Shown one piece after another: positions 1 to 9,847 of a stretch of 64,000 nt of DNA. Location: contig CAIUGU010000038.1 of NCBI GenBank assembly GCA_903898785.1, positions 1-64,000 of the forward strand, given 5' to 3'. The position numbers and the translations under genes were made by a program. Under the pieces are notes generated by a model that saw only the letters and a list, made by a program, of their open reading frames with translations, did no database searches and was not told the origin of the DNA. The stretch's first letter is position 1; the number at the start of each line of letters is the position of its first letter. The stretch comes from an uncultured Pseudomonadota bacterium (lineage in GTDB: Bacteria; Pseudomonadota; Gammaproteobacteria; Steroidobacterales; Steroidobacteraceae).

Positions 1-29
1 CGATCAATGAATAAATAGTCGTTTAATGG

Positions 30-129
30 GTTGCGCCTCTAATCCTCTGCTGCGTCGTTACGGACCTTGTCAATATTCCCGATATTGCCTGCGGTCCGAT
101 GCCTCGCAGCAGAGGATTGGAGACGCAAC
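30..129. repeat. Nested inverted repeat / long hairpin element
   Basis: Arm 30-54 GTTGCGCCTCTAATCCTCTGCTGCG pairs with 105-129 CGCAGCAGAGGATTGGAGACGCAAC (23/25); nested inside CGGACC(61-66)/GGTCCG(93-98) and CAATAT(71-76)/ATATTG(82-87). Confidence 0.8.
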
Positions 130-157
130 GCGGTCGCGAAACCTGTGCAGAGGTTCC

Positions 158-1213
158 CTAGCGATAGCGCTGCAGGATCTTCTGCAATCCTGCGTTGCCG
201 GGGGACAGCTTTTCGTAAGGCATGCGGTTCATCGGCGTCGCGACGCTGCCCTGGACCTCATGGAATTCCGGACTCTGCTCGTCGATGTAGATCAAACCCG
301 TCACGTACTCCCCCTGCGCCTGCTTCGTACGGATGTACTCGAACGCCTTGCCGCGATCGGTCGGGTCGTAGGTGGGATCGAGTTTGCGCAGGACGACGCG
401 GCTGCCGTCATGCAACGTCACGGGCAATGCCTCGCCCGGTCCGTAGTCGGCCTTGATCTCGCTCCGCAACGGTACGAAGTCTGCGTGCACCAGCTCGTCG
501 TAGTGGTCGCGAACGAACTGGTAGCTCTTGGTGGAGCCCTCGTGATCGTTGAAGGTCACGCACGGCGACAGCACGTCCACCATCGCAAAGCCCGGGTGGC
601 TCAATGCGGCCTGCAACAGCGGTACGAGCTGTTCCTTGTCGCCCGAGAAGCTGCGCGCGATGAACGTGCAGCCCAGGCTCAAGGCCGCGAGGGCCGGATC
701 GATAGGCGGCTGCTGATTGACCTCGCCCTTCTTCGCTTTGGTACCGATATCCGCGGAGGCCGAGAACTGACCCTTGGTCAGGCCGTAAACGCCGTTGTTC
801 TCGCACACGTACAGCATGTTGATGTTGCGCCGGATTGCATGCGCGAACTGGCCGAAGCCGATCGTCAGCGAATCGCCGTCGCCGGACACGCCGATGTAGT
901 GGAGGTCGCGGTTGGCGGCGATCGCGCCCGTAGCGATGGAAGGCATGCGGCCGTGGACGCCATTGAATCCATGCGCGCCGCTGACGAAGTAGGCCGTGGT
1001 CTTCGACGAACAGCCGATGCCGGACAGCTTCACGATGTCCTGCGGCCGCAGCGACAGGCTCCAGACGGCCTCGATCAGCGCCGCCGTAATGGAGTCGTGG
1101 CCGCAGCCCGCGCACAGCGTCGACATGCCGCCTTCATAGTCGCGGCGCGTGAGCCCGAGCTCGTTGCGGGGCAGGCTCGGGTGGGCAACCTTCGGCTTGG
1201 TCATGAAGCTCAT
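158..1213 (-). CDS. korB: 2-oxoacid:acceptor oxidoreductase beta subunit (TPP-binding)
   Basis: 351 aa; CAGCGHDSI, GIGCSSK, GDGDSLTIG TPP-binding motifs; adjacent to alpha subunit. Confidence 0.9.
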   Translation of the reverse strand: MSFMTKPKVAHPSLPRNELGLTRRDYEGGMSTLCAGCGHDSITAALIEAVWSLSLRPQDIVKLSGIGCSSKTTAYFVSGAHGFNGVHGRMPSIATGAIAANRDLHYIGVSGDGDSLTIGFGQFAHAIRRNINMLYVCENNGVYGLTKGQFSASADIGTKAKKGEVNQQPPIDPALAALSLGCTFIARSFSGDKEQLVPLLQAALSHPGFAMVDVLSPCVTFNDHEGSTKSYQFVRDHYDELVHADFVPLRSEIKADYGPGEALPVTLHDGSRVVLRKLDPTYDPTDRGKAFEYIRTKQAQGEYVTGLIYIDEQSPEFHEVQGSVATPMNRMPYEKLSPGNAGLQKILQRYR

Positions 1214-1222
1214 GTCGGTTCC

Positions 1223-3091
1223 TCAAGGTTTGCCGGCAGTGGCTGTCCGGGGCGTGAGCGAATTCGCGAGCGAGGCCAGCACGCCGTCGACGATGCAATC
1301 GGATGAAATCGGCAGGCCACTGTAGTGCAGGATCGATTGCAGCTTGGCTTTGGCGACTGCCGTCTCCAGGATCAGCAGCGACTTGAGCTGGGCATCCCGA
1401 TTCTGCTCGACGACGAAGACCGTCTCGTGGGCAGCGAGGAAGTTCTCCACCTCCTCACCGAACGGGAAGCCGCGAACGCGCAGATAATCCGCATGGATGC
1501 CGCGCCGGCCCAGCATATCGAGCGCCTCGCGCACGGCGCCGTCGCAGCTGCCGAGCGACAGCAGGCCGATGTCGCGATTCATCGTCCCCACTGCGACGGC
1601 CTTGGGCACCAGCTTCTTCGCAGTTTCGAACTTCCTCTTGAGGCGGTCGACGACGATCTGGTAGTCCGTCGAGTCCTCGGTGTATCCGCCGAACTGGTTG
1701 TGCCCGGAGCCGCGGGTGAAGTAGGCCCCCTTGGGATGCGTGCCTGGCAGCGTGCGGGCGGCGATCGCATCGCCGTCCTTGTCGACATAGCGGTGGAACT
1801 TCGGCAGGGCCTCGATCTCGGCAGCGGTCAATACCTTGCCGCGATCCGGTTGCCAGGTGTCGTCCCACTTGAAGTCCCGGACCATCCAGTCGTTCATGCC
1901 GATGTCCAGGTCGAGCATGACGAACACGGGTGTCTGCAACCGCTCCGCGAGATCGAATCCCGTGGCGGCCATGTAGAAAGCTTCCTCCGGGTTGGCCGGG
2001 AACAGCATCACATGCCGCGTGTCGCCGTGGGATGCGTACGCGCACATCATTAGGTCGCACTGCTGCGTGCGCGTCGGCATGCCGGTGGACGGACCCACCC
2101 GCTGCACGTCGAAGATCACCGCCGGAATCTCGGTGTAGTAGGCGAGGCCGATGAACTCGTTCATCAGCGAAATGCCGGGGCCGCTCGTCGGCGTGAAAGC
2201 CCTGGCGCCATTCCAGGATGCGCCCACCACCATGCCGATGGCGGACAGCTCGTCCTCGGCCTGCATGATCACGTAGTTGTGCTTGCCGGTCTCGGGGTCG
2301 ACACGCAGCTTCCCGCAGAAGTTCTTGAAGGCATCCATCAACGACGTGGACGGCGTGATCGGATACCACGCGCCGACGGTGGCGCCGGCGAAGACGCAGC
2401 CCAGGCCCGCCGCCGTATTGCCGTCGATCAGGATGTGGCCCGCGGTCTTGTCCATGCGCTCCAGCCGGAACGGCAGGGGACACGCGAAGTGCTCCCTGGC
2501 ATAGGCATACCCGAGGTCGAACGCCTTGCTGTTGGAGTCAAGCAGCGCCGGCTTCGCGCCGTAACTCTCCTTGAGCAGCGCGCGGACCACGTCCATGTCG
2601 ATGTCCAGCAGTGCTGCCAGCACGCCTGCATACATGATGTTCTTGAGCAGGATGCGGTTGCGCACGCCGTTGAAGTTCTCGTTGGCGAGCTTCGCGAGCG
2701 GCACGCCGAGGACCGTGATGTCGTCGCGCTTGAGCAGCGTCGACCGCGGCCACGTCGAGTCGTAGATCAGGTAACCGCCCGCGCTCAGCTCCTTGATGTC
2801 GCGGGCATAGGTCTCCGCGTTCATCGCGACCATCAGGTCGACCCGGCCCGAGCGGGCGACGTACCCGTCGCGGCTGACGCGGATCTCATACCACGTCGGC
2901 ATGCCCTGGATGTTGGACGGGAAGTAGTTCTTGCCCATCACGGGCACGCCCATGCGGAACACCGACTTCATCAGCAGCGTGTTGGCGCTGGCGGAACCGG
3001 TGCCGTTGACGTTCGCCAGCTTGATGACGAAGTCGTTGATGCCGGCCTTGCGGGCTTCCCTCAGGCTGTCTTGCGCTGCGGATTCGACCAT
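1223..3091 (-). CDS. korA: 2-oxoacid:acceptor oxidoreductase alpha subunit (gamma-alpha fusion)
   Basis: 622 aa; N-terminal gamma-like domain then GNTAAGLGCVFAGATVGAWYPITPSTSL. Confidence 0.9.
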   Translation of the reverse strand: MVESAAQDSLREARKAGINDFVIKLANVNGTGSASANTLLMKSVFRMGVPVMGKNYFPSNIQGMPTWYEIRVSRDGYVARSGRVDLMVAMNAETYARDIKELSAGGYLIYDSTWPRSTLLKRDDITVLGVPLAKLANENFNGVRNRILLKNIMYAGVLAALLDIDMDVVRALLKESYGAKPALLDSNSKAFDLGYAYAREHFACPLPFRLERMDKTAGHILIDGNTAAGLGCVFAGATVGAWYPITPSTSLMDAFKNFCGKLRVDPETGKHNYVIMQAEDELSAIGMVVGASWNGARAFTPTSGPGISLMNEFIGLAYYTEIPAVIFDVQRVGPSTGMPTRTQQCDLMMCAYASHGDTRHVMLFPANPEEAFYMAATGFDLAERLQTPVFVMLDLDIGMNDWMVRDFKWDDTWQPDRGKVLTAAEIEALPKFHRYVDKDGDAIAARTLPGTHPKGAYFTRGSGHNQFGGYTEDSTDYQIVVDRLKRKFETAKKLVPKAVAVGTMNRDIGLLSLGSCDGAVREALDMLGRRGIHADYLRVRGFPFGEEVENFLAAHETVFVVEQNRDAQLKSLLILETAVAKAKLQSILHYSGLPISSDCIVDGVLASLANSLTPRTATAGKP

Positions 3092-4869
3092 GGCTGTTTA
3101 CCGTCCGAGGCGTGCGGAATGTTGATTGTTGATTTCTGCATGTCCCACGCCGCCGTCGGGCAGCGCTCGGCGCACAGCCCGCAATGCACGCACAGGTCTT
3201 CGTCCTTCACCATGACCCGGCCGGTCATCTTGAGCGCGGCCGAGACATAGAGCGGCTGGCTCTTGTTGGCGGCGGGGGCCTTGAGGCGCGGACGGAGTTC
3301 TTCTTCGGTGCCGTTCGGCGTCATCGTCAGGCAGTCGACCGGGCAGATGTCGATGCAGGCATCGCATTCGATGCACAGCTTCGCGTCGAATACGGTCTGC
3401 ACGTCGCAATTGAGGCAGCGTTGCACCTCGGCCTCGGCCTGCTCGGGCGTGAAGCCCAGCTCCACCTCGATGTTCAGCTTCTTGAAGCGCTCCTTGAGGC
3501 TCACATGCGGCATCAGTCGCCGCTCGACCGGGTTGTAGTCGTTCTTGTACGACCACTCGTGGATGCCCATCTTGCGGCTCGCGAGCGTCACCATGGGAGG
3601 CGGGCGCTCGGCGACCGGCAACCCCTGCACGTACTGGTGGATCGAGATCGCGGCCTGATGGCCGTGCTCGACGGCCCAGATGATGTTCTTGGGACCGAAG
3701 GCCGCATCGCCGCCGAAGAAGACCTGCGGCAGCGTCGACTGGTGCGTGACGGGATCCACCTTGGGGACGTTCCACTTGTCGAACTCGAGGCCCAGGTCCC
3801 GCTCGATCCACGGAAAGGCGTTCTCCTGGCCGATGGCGAGGATCACGTCGTCGCAGGGGATCAGTACCTCGCCCTTCACGCGCTCGCCGGTGATCTGGCC
3901 GTCGACCAGGTCGTACTCCATCTGGTCGAAGAGCATGCCGGTCAGCTTGCCGCCCTGCGTGACGAAAGCCTTCGGCGCGTGGTTCACGACGATCTCGACG
4001 CTCTCTTCCTCGGCGTCGTCCAGTTCCCATTCGGAAGCCTTGAAGAAGCCCCGGGGCTTGCGGGCCATGACCTTCACGGACTTCGCGCCCATGCGCAGCG
4101 AAGAGCGGCAGCAGTCCATTGCGGTATTGCCTACCCCGATGATGAGCACCTTCTCGCCGATCGTCTTGATGTGCTCGAATGCAACCGATTCGAGCCAGTC
4201 GATGCCGATGTGGATGCGATCAGCGTCCGTCCTGCCAGGGATCTTGAGGTCCTTGCCCTTGGGTGCGCCGCTGCCGATGAAGACGGCGTCGAATTCGCCG
4301 GACTTGAGCAGTGCATCCAGGCTGGCGACGGGCGTACCGAGTTTCAGGTCCACGCCCATGTCGATGATGTAGCGGATCTCGTCGTCGAGCACGCCCGCGG
4401 GCAGGCGGAACGACGGAATGTTGGTGCGCATCAGGCCGCCTGCCTGGCCCCATTTCTCGAAGATCGTGACCTGGTAACCGAGCGGCATGAGGTCGTTCGC
4501 CACGGTCAGCGAAGCGGGCCCGGCGCCGATGCATGCAATGCGCTTGCCGTTCTTCTCGGGGGGCGCCTGCGGCAGCAAGTGCTCGACCGGGTCGCGGTGA
4601 TCGGCTGCGACGCGCTTCAGCCGGCAGATCGCGACCGGCTCGGCCTCGACACGTCCGCGGCGACATGCGGGCTCGCACGGGCGATCGCACACGCGGCCTA
4701 GGATGCCGGGAAAGACATTTGATTCGCGGTTGACGAGATAGGCTTCGGTGAAGCGGCCCATCGCAATGAGGCGGATGTATTCAGGTACATCCGTGTGCGC
4801 GGGGCATGCCCACTGGCAATCAACAACCCGGTGGTAGTGGTCCGGGTTGCGAACATCGGTCGGTTCCAC
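3061..4869 (-). CDS. FAD-dependent NAD(P) oxidoreductase with GltD-like and 4Fe-4S ferredoxin domains
   Basis: 602 aa, GTG start; GAGPASLTVANDL dinucleotide-binding motif; CIECDACIDICP and CVHCGLCAERCP clusters; overlaps korA start by 31 bp. Confidence 0.87.
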   Translation of the reverse strand: MEPTDVRNPDHYHRVVDCQWACPAHTDVPEYIRLIAMGRFTEAYLVNRESNVFPGILGRVCDRPCEPACRRGRVEAEPVAICRLKRVAADHRDPVEHLLPQAPPEKNGKRIACIGAGPASLTVANDLMPLGYQVTIFEKWGQAGGLMRTNIPSFRLPAGVLDDEIRYIIDMGVDLKLGTPVASLDALLKSGEFDAVFIGSGAPKGKDLKIPGRTDADRIHIGIDWLESVAFEHIKTIGEKVLIIGVGNTAMDCCRSSLRMGAKSVKVMARKPRGFFKASEWELDDAEEESVEIVVNHAPKAFVTQGGKLTGMLFDQMEYDLVDGQITGERVKGEVLIPCDDVILAIGQENAFPWIERDLGLEFDKWNVPKVDPVTHQSTLPQVFFGGDAAFGPKNIIWAVEHGHQAAISIHQYVQGLPVAERPPPMVTLASRKMGIHEWSYKNDYNPVERRLMPHVSLKERFKKLNIEVELGFTPEQAEAEVQRCLNCDVQTVFDAKLCIECDACIDICPVDCLTMTPNGTEEELRPRLKAPAANKSQPLYVSAALKMTGRVMVKDEDLCVHCGLCAERCPTAAWDMQKSTINIPHASDGKQPWSNPQRKTA

Positions 4870-5092
4870 GTGCGCGTGGCCTTATTGTAAGGCCCCCACT
4901 CGATCATCCCCGCCGTACTCAACCTCAAGCGTGGGTGAAGACCGGTAAAGGCAAAACCCCCTGGCTGAAACGCCTGACGCACACGGGGTGCGCAACAGGC
5001 TCACGCGCAGACTAGCGGGGTTTGCGCGCCAAACGCAAGAGAGGAAAGCCGAAGTCGGGGCCGCTGTATTTGACGCACCTGCAGCAACGGAA

Positions 5093-5887
5093 TCAGCCGA
5101 ACCGGTACGACGCCATCGCGACGTCCATGACGTTGTCGAGAAAATCCCGACGACCCAGGTCATCCCCTGCAGCGCCCGCTGCGACCATCAATGGAATCAG
5201 GTGATCCTCGCGCGGATGGGACGAGCGCGCGGCGGGCGCCTGTTCCCAGGCCAGCAGCCGCGAGTTGCGTGTGGCGACGTTGGGCTCCGAAACCGCACTC
5301 GTCAGCCATTGCTCGAACGCCTGCGAGGCGGGTCCGCCGCCGCCGCGAAAGCCGCGCATGTTGTGATAGCTGAGTCCGCTGCCGACGATCAGGACGCCTT
5401 CGTCCCGAAGCGGCTGAAGGGCAGTGCCCGCGTGCAGATGGTCGCGGGGATCCAGCGAGTGCTTGATCGACAGCTGCACCACAGGGATCGTCGCCTGCGG
5501 ATACATCACGTAGAGCGGCACGAACGTCCCATGGTCGAAGCCGCGGGTGGCATCCGTGTCGCAGCGAATCCCTGCCTCCGTCAGCAACAGGCGCACACGC
5601 TCGGCGACGGCGGGCGATCCCGGTGCGGGATACCGGATGTGATAGGTGTGTTCCGGGAACCCCGAATAGTCGTACACCATCGGCGGTTGTGCCGACGTAC
5701 CGACGGTGAACTCCGCTGCCTCCCAGTGGCCCGTCACCGACAGGATGGCCTTCGGCGTGGAGGGCAGCGTCTGCGGCAGCCCGGCCAGCCACCGGGCCGA
5801 GCCTGCGAACATCGCCCGCATCTCGTCGATCCACGGCCAGGGGCCGCCGCCATGGGAGATGAAGAAGGTCGGAAGCCGGCTGGTCAT
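5093..5887 (-). CDS. LigB-family extradiol dioxygenase (4,5-DOPA dioxygenase type)
   Basis: 264 aa from MTSRLPTFFISHGGGPWPWIDE; internal start of the 5093..6286 ORF; ATGA overlap with upstream gene. Confidence 0.85.
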   Translation of the reverse strand: MTSRLPTFFISHGGGPWPWIDEMRAMFAGSARWLAGLPQTLPSTPKAILSVTGHWEAAEFTVGTSAQPPMVYDYSGFPEHTYHIRYPAPGSPAVAERVRLLLTEAGIRCDTDATRGFDHGTFVPLYVMYPQATIPVVQLSIKHSLDPRDHLHAGTALQPLRDEGVLIVGSGLSYHNMRGFRGGGGPASQAFEQWLTSAVSEPNVATRNSRLLAWEQAPAARSSHPREDHLIPLMVAAGAAGDDLGRRDFLDNVMDVAMASYRFG

Positions 5888-8800
5888 CGGGGAGTCCGCG
5901 GCGGGGCCTTGAGCGTGAAGTCGTAGCTGCCGTAGTGGAGGTAGTCGGCCCAATCGACCGAACCGAGCTTGCGGACCGCTGCGCGCGAGGCGTTGAGGGC
6001 GGTGCCGACCGAGTCGCCGCGGACGAGTGCGCGATAGAACGTGGCCGCGAAGGTACCAGCCTCGTCGTCGCCGACGGGCCAGTACGTCCCGACATAGTTG
6101 GCCACGCCCCCGCGCAGGAAGGTTTCTGCGAGGCTCACGTTGCGACGCAGCCGCTCCTCCGCCTTGCCCGCAAAGCGCTGTCCCGCGCGCAGGCGGCCCA
6201 CTTCGCAGGCATTGAAGAAGGCGAGCGCCGGCAGTTCCGCGACGTTGGCGAGATCCGGGCCGGACAATACCTTCTGGTCCGCGCACACGATGCCGCTGCG
6301 CCCGGGCTGTTCCGCGTCAAAGAAGGCGTGGCCGGCGTAATGCAGGACGTCGTAGCGCCCGGAGCGGAACTCCTCGAGCAGGCGCTCGCGGCTGGCCTCG
6401 CTGCCCTCGATCCTGACGATGCGGATGTCCTTCCGCTTGCCGAGCAGCGATTGCAGTCGATCGCCTTCTGCCGCCGCGCCCTCGAGATCGCCGCTCGGAT
6501 TGACGACGAGCAGCACGTCGAGCGTGGCGTCCTGGCGCCGCGCTTCGCGCCAACGGGCGACCGACAGGTTCTCCGCCGCATAGCGGCGGCTCAACCCCGC
6601 ATCGGCAGCGGGGAAACGGCCGTTCACGCTCAGCGTCTCCCACGGATACGCCGCCGCTGCGTTGTCATGGACGACGACGAGGTGATGCGCCTTGACGGTA
6701 TCGAGTGCCTGCAGCACGTCCCGATGCAGCAGCATCGCGCCCAGCACTTCGCCGTAGCCGGACAGCCGCCTGGCGGTGAAGTCGCTGCCCTCGATGCGCC
6801 GCAGGTGCTCGTCGAGTTGCCGCTTCGGCACCTGCTTGGTTCCCGTCAGCACGGCCGCCTTGGAGCCGGAGGTCAGCACGGACGCGCGCAGCGCCAGCAC
6901 CTTGGGCTGCGAGGTGTCCTGCGACACGATGAGATACGCGAACCGCTGGGCCGCACCGCGACGGACGGGCACCACCTCAGCGGGTGCGGCCGTCGTGACC
7001 GTGGGCAGGTCGACCTCGTCGAACGACACCTCGATGTCGTCGAACAGCGGCGTGGCCGACAGCTTGAAGAGGGCATCCCGGAGGGCCGCGCACTTGGCGC
7101 GATCGAACTCCACCAGCGTGATCCGCCTCAGGCGACGGTCGGTATCGCTTTCCTTCAGCGCGCGGAAGTAGCCGCCCAGCTGGTTGGCCAGCGCAGCCTC
7201 GATGCTGACGCCGGAGCCGCCGCCGAGCAGCACCGTCGCGAACTCGTCGACATGCGTGCGCGCAAACGTGCGGACGACATTCCCGGCGACGAACGCCTGT
7301 GCATCGGCATCGAAGCGGTCGAAGTCGCCGAGTCCTGCGAGCAACACCAGCTCCGCGCCGAGACGACTGCGTGCGGTCGGCAACACGAACACTTCGCCGC
7401 GATTTCCCGAGAACATGCGTCGCAGCGTGAACTCCTTGATCGCGCCGCCGAGGCGCTTGTCGATGGCGGCCGCCGCACCGCCGGGTTCGACGCCGCGGAA
7501 CACGCCCAGCACGATCGCCTCCGACTGCACTTCCGTGATGCTGCCGCAGGCGAGGCGGATCTCGAGCGTACGGCGACGCTGCTGCGCATCGATCAGGCGT
7601 GGTTGCGGCGCAGCCGGAGCTCGCGCGGGTTCGGCCGCGCGGCCGAGGAATTCCGGCGAGATCACCGGTTCCAGGAACCTGCGGCGCGACTCCAGCGACA
7701 GGTCCGTCCAGCGGATCTTGCCTTTCACCCGCTGGCGCAACACGGAGTCACGGACCTTGCCGACGACCACGCGACGCTTGCGCGACACCGTGGACGGCAG
7801 CTGCTTCGTGTCATTGGTCTTGAGCAGGTCCACGACGGCTGCGGCCACGAGGGTGCTGTTCGTGAGTCCGCCGTGCGTTTCCTCGGCGAACCAGGTCCGG
7901 GCTTTGGGCCATTCGGCAAGCGCCCGCGGCACGGTGCCATCGCCTTCCAGACCCAGCGTGTACTCGAAGGAGTCCTTCACCCGACGTGCGCCGACGACCG
8001 TTTCCTGGTTCACGCCCATGATCAGGCAGCAGCGTTCGTCGGCAGGGGCGAGTCCGTCGCGCACGCGACGCGCTTCCTCCAGCAGCGCAGCGTCCGGTGC
8101 CAGGCCATCGCGTGGCCACGAGCGCGGATCGAAGAAGTCGAGGGCGGGATGGCGCTCGGGGGCCGGCAGCATCTGGTAAAGGCCGGGCAGCGTGCGGAAC
8201 ACTTTCTCTGCCAGTTGTTCGGCCGTGTGGTGCAGGTCGAGCGCGGCGATCTTGCGGACCGTCGGATAAGTGGCGCGCAACGCCTGCACGGGAGCGAACG
8301 AGCCGTAGTTCGGCGTGCCGAGCTGGACGAGCTGCGCGATCCGCTTGCTGCCCGGACCGTTCAGCGCCGCGCGCGCGACCAGCCCTCCCATGCTGTGTGC
8401 GACGAGCCGTACCGAGGTCGCCCGTTCGCCGGCAATTCGCTCGCCGAGTTCCTTGCCCAGGACGTCGAGCCCGAGGCGCCAGTCGAACGGATGGAAGCTC
8501 GCGTCGAAGCCGGCAAGCTGCAGCGACAGCTTCAGCTTGAGGTAGCCGAACAGCATGACGCCGAGAGGCTGCAGTTTCCGGCCACGCGGCAGGGCCAGGT
8601 CCGTCAGATTGCCCGCGATCACCTCGACCGGATCCAGCCACAGCACGTCGTCGTTGACGCGGCCGGGCGTGCCGATCTTCGAGCCCATGATGCCGGGCAG
8701 GATCAGTACCCGCGGCCCGCCGCGAACACGCCGCGTGGCGACTGCCTCCGCGAGCTGCCGCAGTTCGCGATACTCCGCCTCGCCGAAGTTGGCCTCAAGG

Positions 8801-8907
8801 ACCGCTGCATTCTCGCCGCTTCGCAGCCAGGCCTGGATCTGTTCGTCGTGCAGGCTGCCCAGGTGGAGGACGGGGGTAGCCTTGCCGGCAGGCGGAGTGG
8901 CGCTCAT
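5884..8907 (-). CDS. Multidomain protein: alpha/beta-hydrolase (lipase-like) + M17 aminopeptidase N-domain-like + CHAT protease domain
   Basis: 1007 aa; AHSMGGLVARA, EGDGTVP and ETHGG (lipase Ser/Asp/His context); AIVLGVF...AAIDKRLGGAIKE (M17-N-like); LHYAGHAFFD and FFNACEVG (CHAT His/Cys). Confidence 0.85.
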   Translation of the reverse strand: MSATPPAGKATPVLHLGSLHDEQIQAWLRSGENAAVLEANFGEAEYRELRQLAEAVATRRVRGGPRVLILPGIMGSKIGTPGRVNDDVLWLDPVEVIAGNLTDLALPRGRKLQPLGVMLFGYLKLKLSLQLAGFDASFHPFDWRLGLDVLGKELGERIAGERATSVRLVAHSMGGLVARAALNGPGSKRIAQLVQLGTPNYGSFAPVQALRATYPTVRKIAALDLHHTAEQLAEKVFRTLPGLYQMLPAPERHPALDFFDPRSWPRDGLAPDAALLEEARRVRDGLAPADERCCLIMGVNQETVVGARRVKDSFEYTLGLEGDGTVPRALAEWPKARTWFAEETHGGLTNSTLVAAAVVDLLKTNDTKQLPSTVSRKRRVVVGKVRDSVLRQRVKGKIRWTDLSLESRRRFLEPVISPEFLGRAAEPARAPAAPQPRLIDAQQRRRTLEIRLACGSITEVQSEAIVLGVFRGVEPGGAAAAIDKRLGGAIKEFTLRRMFSGNRGEVFVLPTARSRLGAELVLLAGLGDFDRFDADAQAFVAGNVVRTFARTHVDEFATVLLGGGSGVSIEAALANQLGGYFRALKESDTDRRLRRITLVEFDRAKCAALRDALFKLSATPLFDDIEVSFDEVDLPTVTTAAPAEVVPVRRGAAQRFAYLIVSQDTSQPKVLALRASVLTSGSKAAVLTGTKQVPKRQLDEHLRRIEGSDFTARRLSGYGEVLGAMLLHRDVLQALDTVKAHHLVVVHDNAAAAYPWETLSVNGRFPAADAGLSRRYAAENLSVARWREARRQDATLDVLLVVNPSGDLEGAAAEGDRLQSLLGKRKDIRIVRIEGSEASRERLLEEFRSGRYDVLHYAGHAFFDAEQPGRSGIVCADQKVLSGPDLANVAELPALAFFNACEVGRLRAGQRFAGKAEERLRRNVSLAETFLRGGVANYVGTYWPVGDDEAGTFAATFYRALVRGDSVGTALNASRAAVRKLGSVDWADYLHYGSYDFTLKAPPRTPR

Positions 8908-9800
8908 GTCTTGTCGGCCATCGTCGCGTGGATGAGGTGCCCGACGGCCTTGATGGCGGCGGTGCGCGTGCTGCTCTTGCGCCAGACGGCGCCCACCGTG
9001 CGGGTGGGTACCGGGTTCGCAAAGGGCTTCAGCGTGAGGCTGCGATTCGATGCGAAAGGACCGCTCGTCGCGAGCGCCGGCAGCAGCGTGACGCCGAGAC
9101 CCGCCGCCACCATTTGCCGCAGCGTCTCGAGGCTCGTCGCGCGATAGTCCAGGCTCTCGCGGACATCCACGCGGCTGCAGACGGCGAGCGCCTGGTCGCG
9201 CAGGCAGTGCCCGTCCTCGAGCAGCAGCAGCGTCTCGCCGGGCAGGTCCTCGGGCTTGACGCGCGCCTTTTTCGCGAGCGGATGATCGGACGGGACGGCG
9301 AGCAGGAAGTCCTCTTCATAGAGCTTCTGCGACTCCAGTCCGTCCATGTCGACCGGCAGCGCCAGGATGCCGACGTCGATCTCGCCCTTGTGCAGCTTGT
9401 CGAGCAGCACGGCGGTCTGGTACTCGTACAGCATGAGCTGCAGCTTGGGCAGCTGCTTGTGCAGCTTCCGCGCGACGAGCGGCAGCAGGTACGGACCGAT
9501 CGTCGGTATGAGCCCGACTTTCAGCTTGCCCGACAACGGGTCGCCTTCCTTGCGCGTGAGCGCCTGGATGCCATCGGCCTCTGCCAGCAGGCGGCGGGCG
9601 CGTTCGACGACTTTCTCGCCCATGTCGGTGAGCGCGATGCGGCGGGGCTGCCGTTCGATGAGATCGACGCCGAGGTAGTTCTCCAGCTTCTTGATCTGCG
9701 CGGACAACGTCGGCTGGCTGACGTGGCAGCGCGTCGCCGCCTGCCCGAAATGGCGCGTGTCGGCGAGGGCGACGAGGTAGCGGAAGTCGCGAAGATTCAT
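8904..9800 (-). CDS. oxyR: LysR-family hydrogen peroxide-sensing regulator OxyR
   Basis: 298 aa from MNLRDFRYLVALADTRHFGQAA; LLEDGHCLRDQALAVC contains the two OxyR redox cysteines. Confidence 0.93.
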   Translation of the reverse strand: MNLRDFRYLVALADTRHFGQAATRCHVSQPTLSAQIKKLENYLGVDLIERQPRRIALTDMGEKVVERARRLLAEADGIQALTRKEGDPLSGKLKVGLIPTIGPYLLPLVARKLHKQLPKLQLMLYEYQTAVLLDKLHKGEIDVGILALPVDMDGLESQKLYEEDFLLAVPSDHPLAKKARVKPEDLPGETLLLLEDGHCLRDQALAVCSRVDVRESLDYRATSLETLRQMVAAGLGVTLLPALATSGPFASNRSLTLKPFANPVPTRTVGAVWRKSSTRTAAIKAVGHLIHATMADKT

Positions 9801-9847
9801 GGGGGGAGTATAGAGGACAGTGGCCGGCGGCCGCCGACCCCGCAACG

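Noticed and set aside
26-1306. 426-aa plus-strand ORF
   Set aside because: Antisense to korB; composition typical of shadow ORFs.
5935-9147. 1070-aa plus-strand ORF
   Set aside because: Antisense shadow of the CHAT/OxyR genes in high-GC DNA; Arg/Ala/Gln/His-rich, no recognisable domain.
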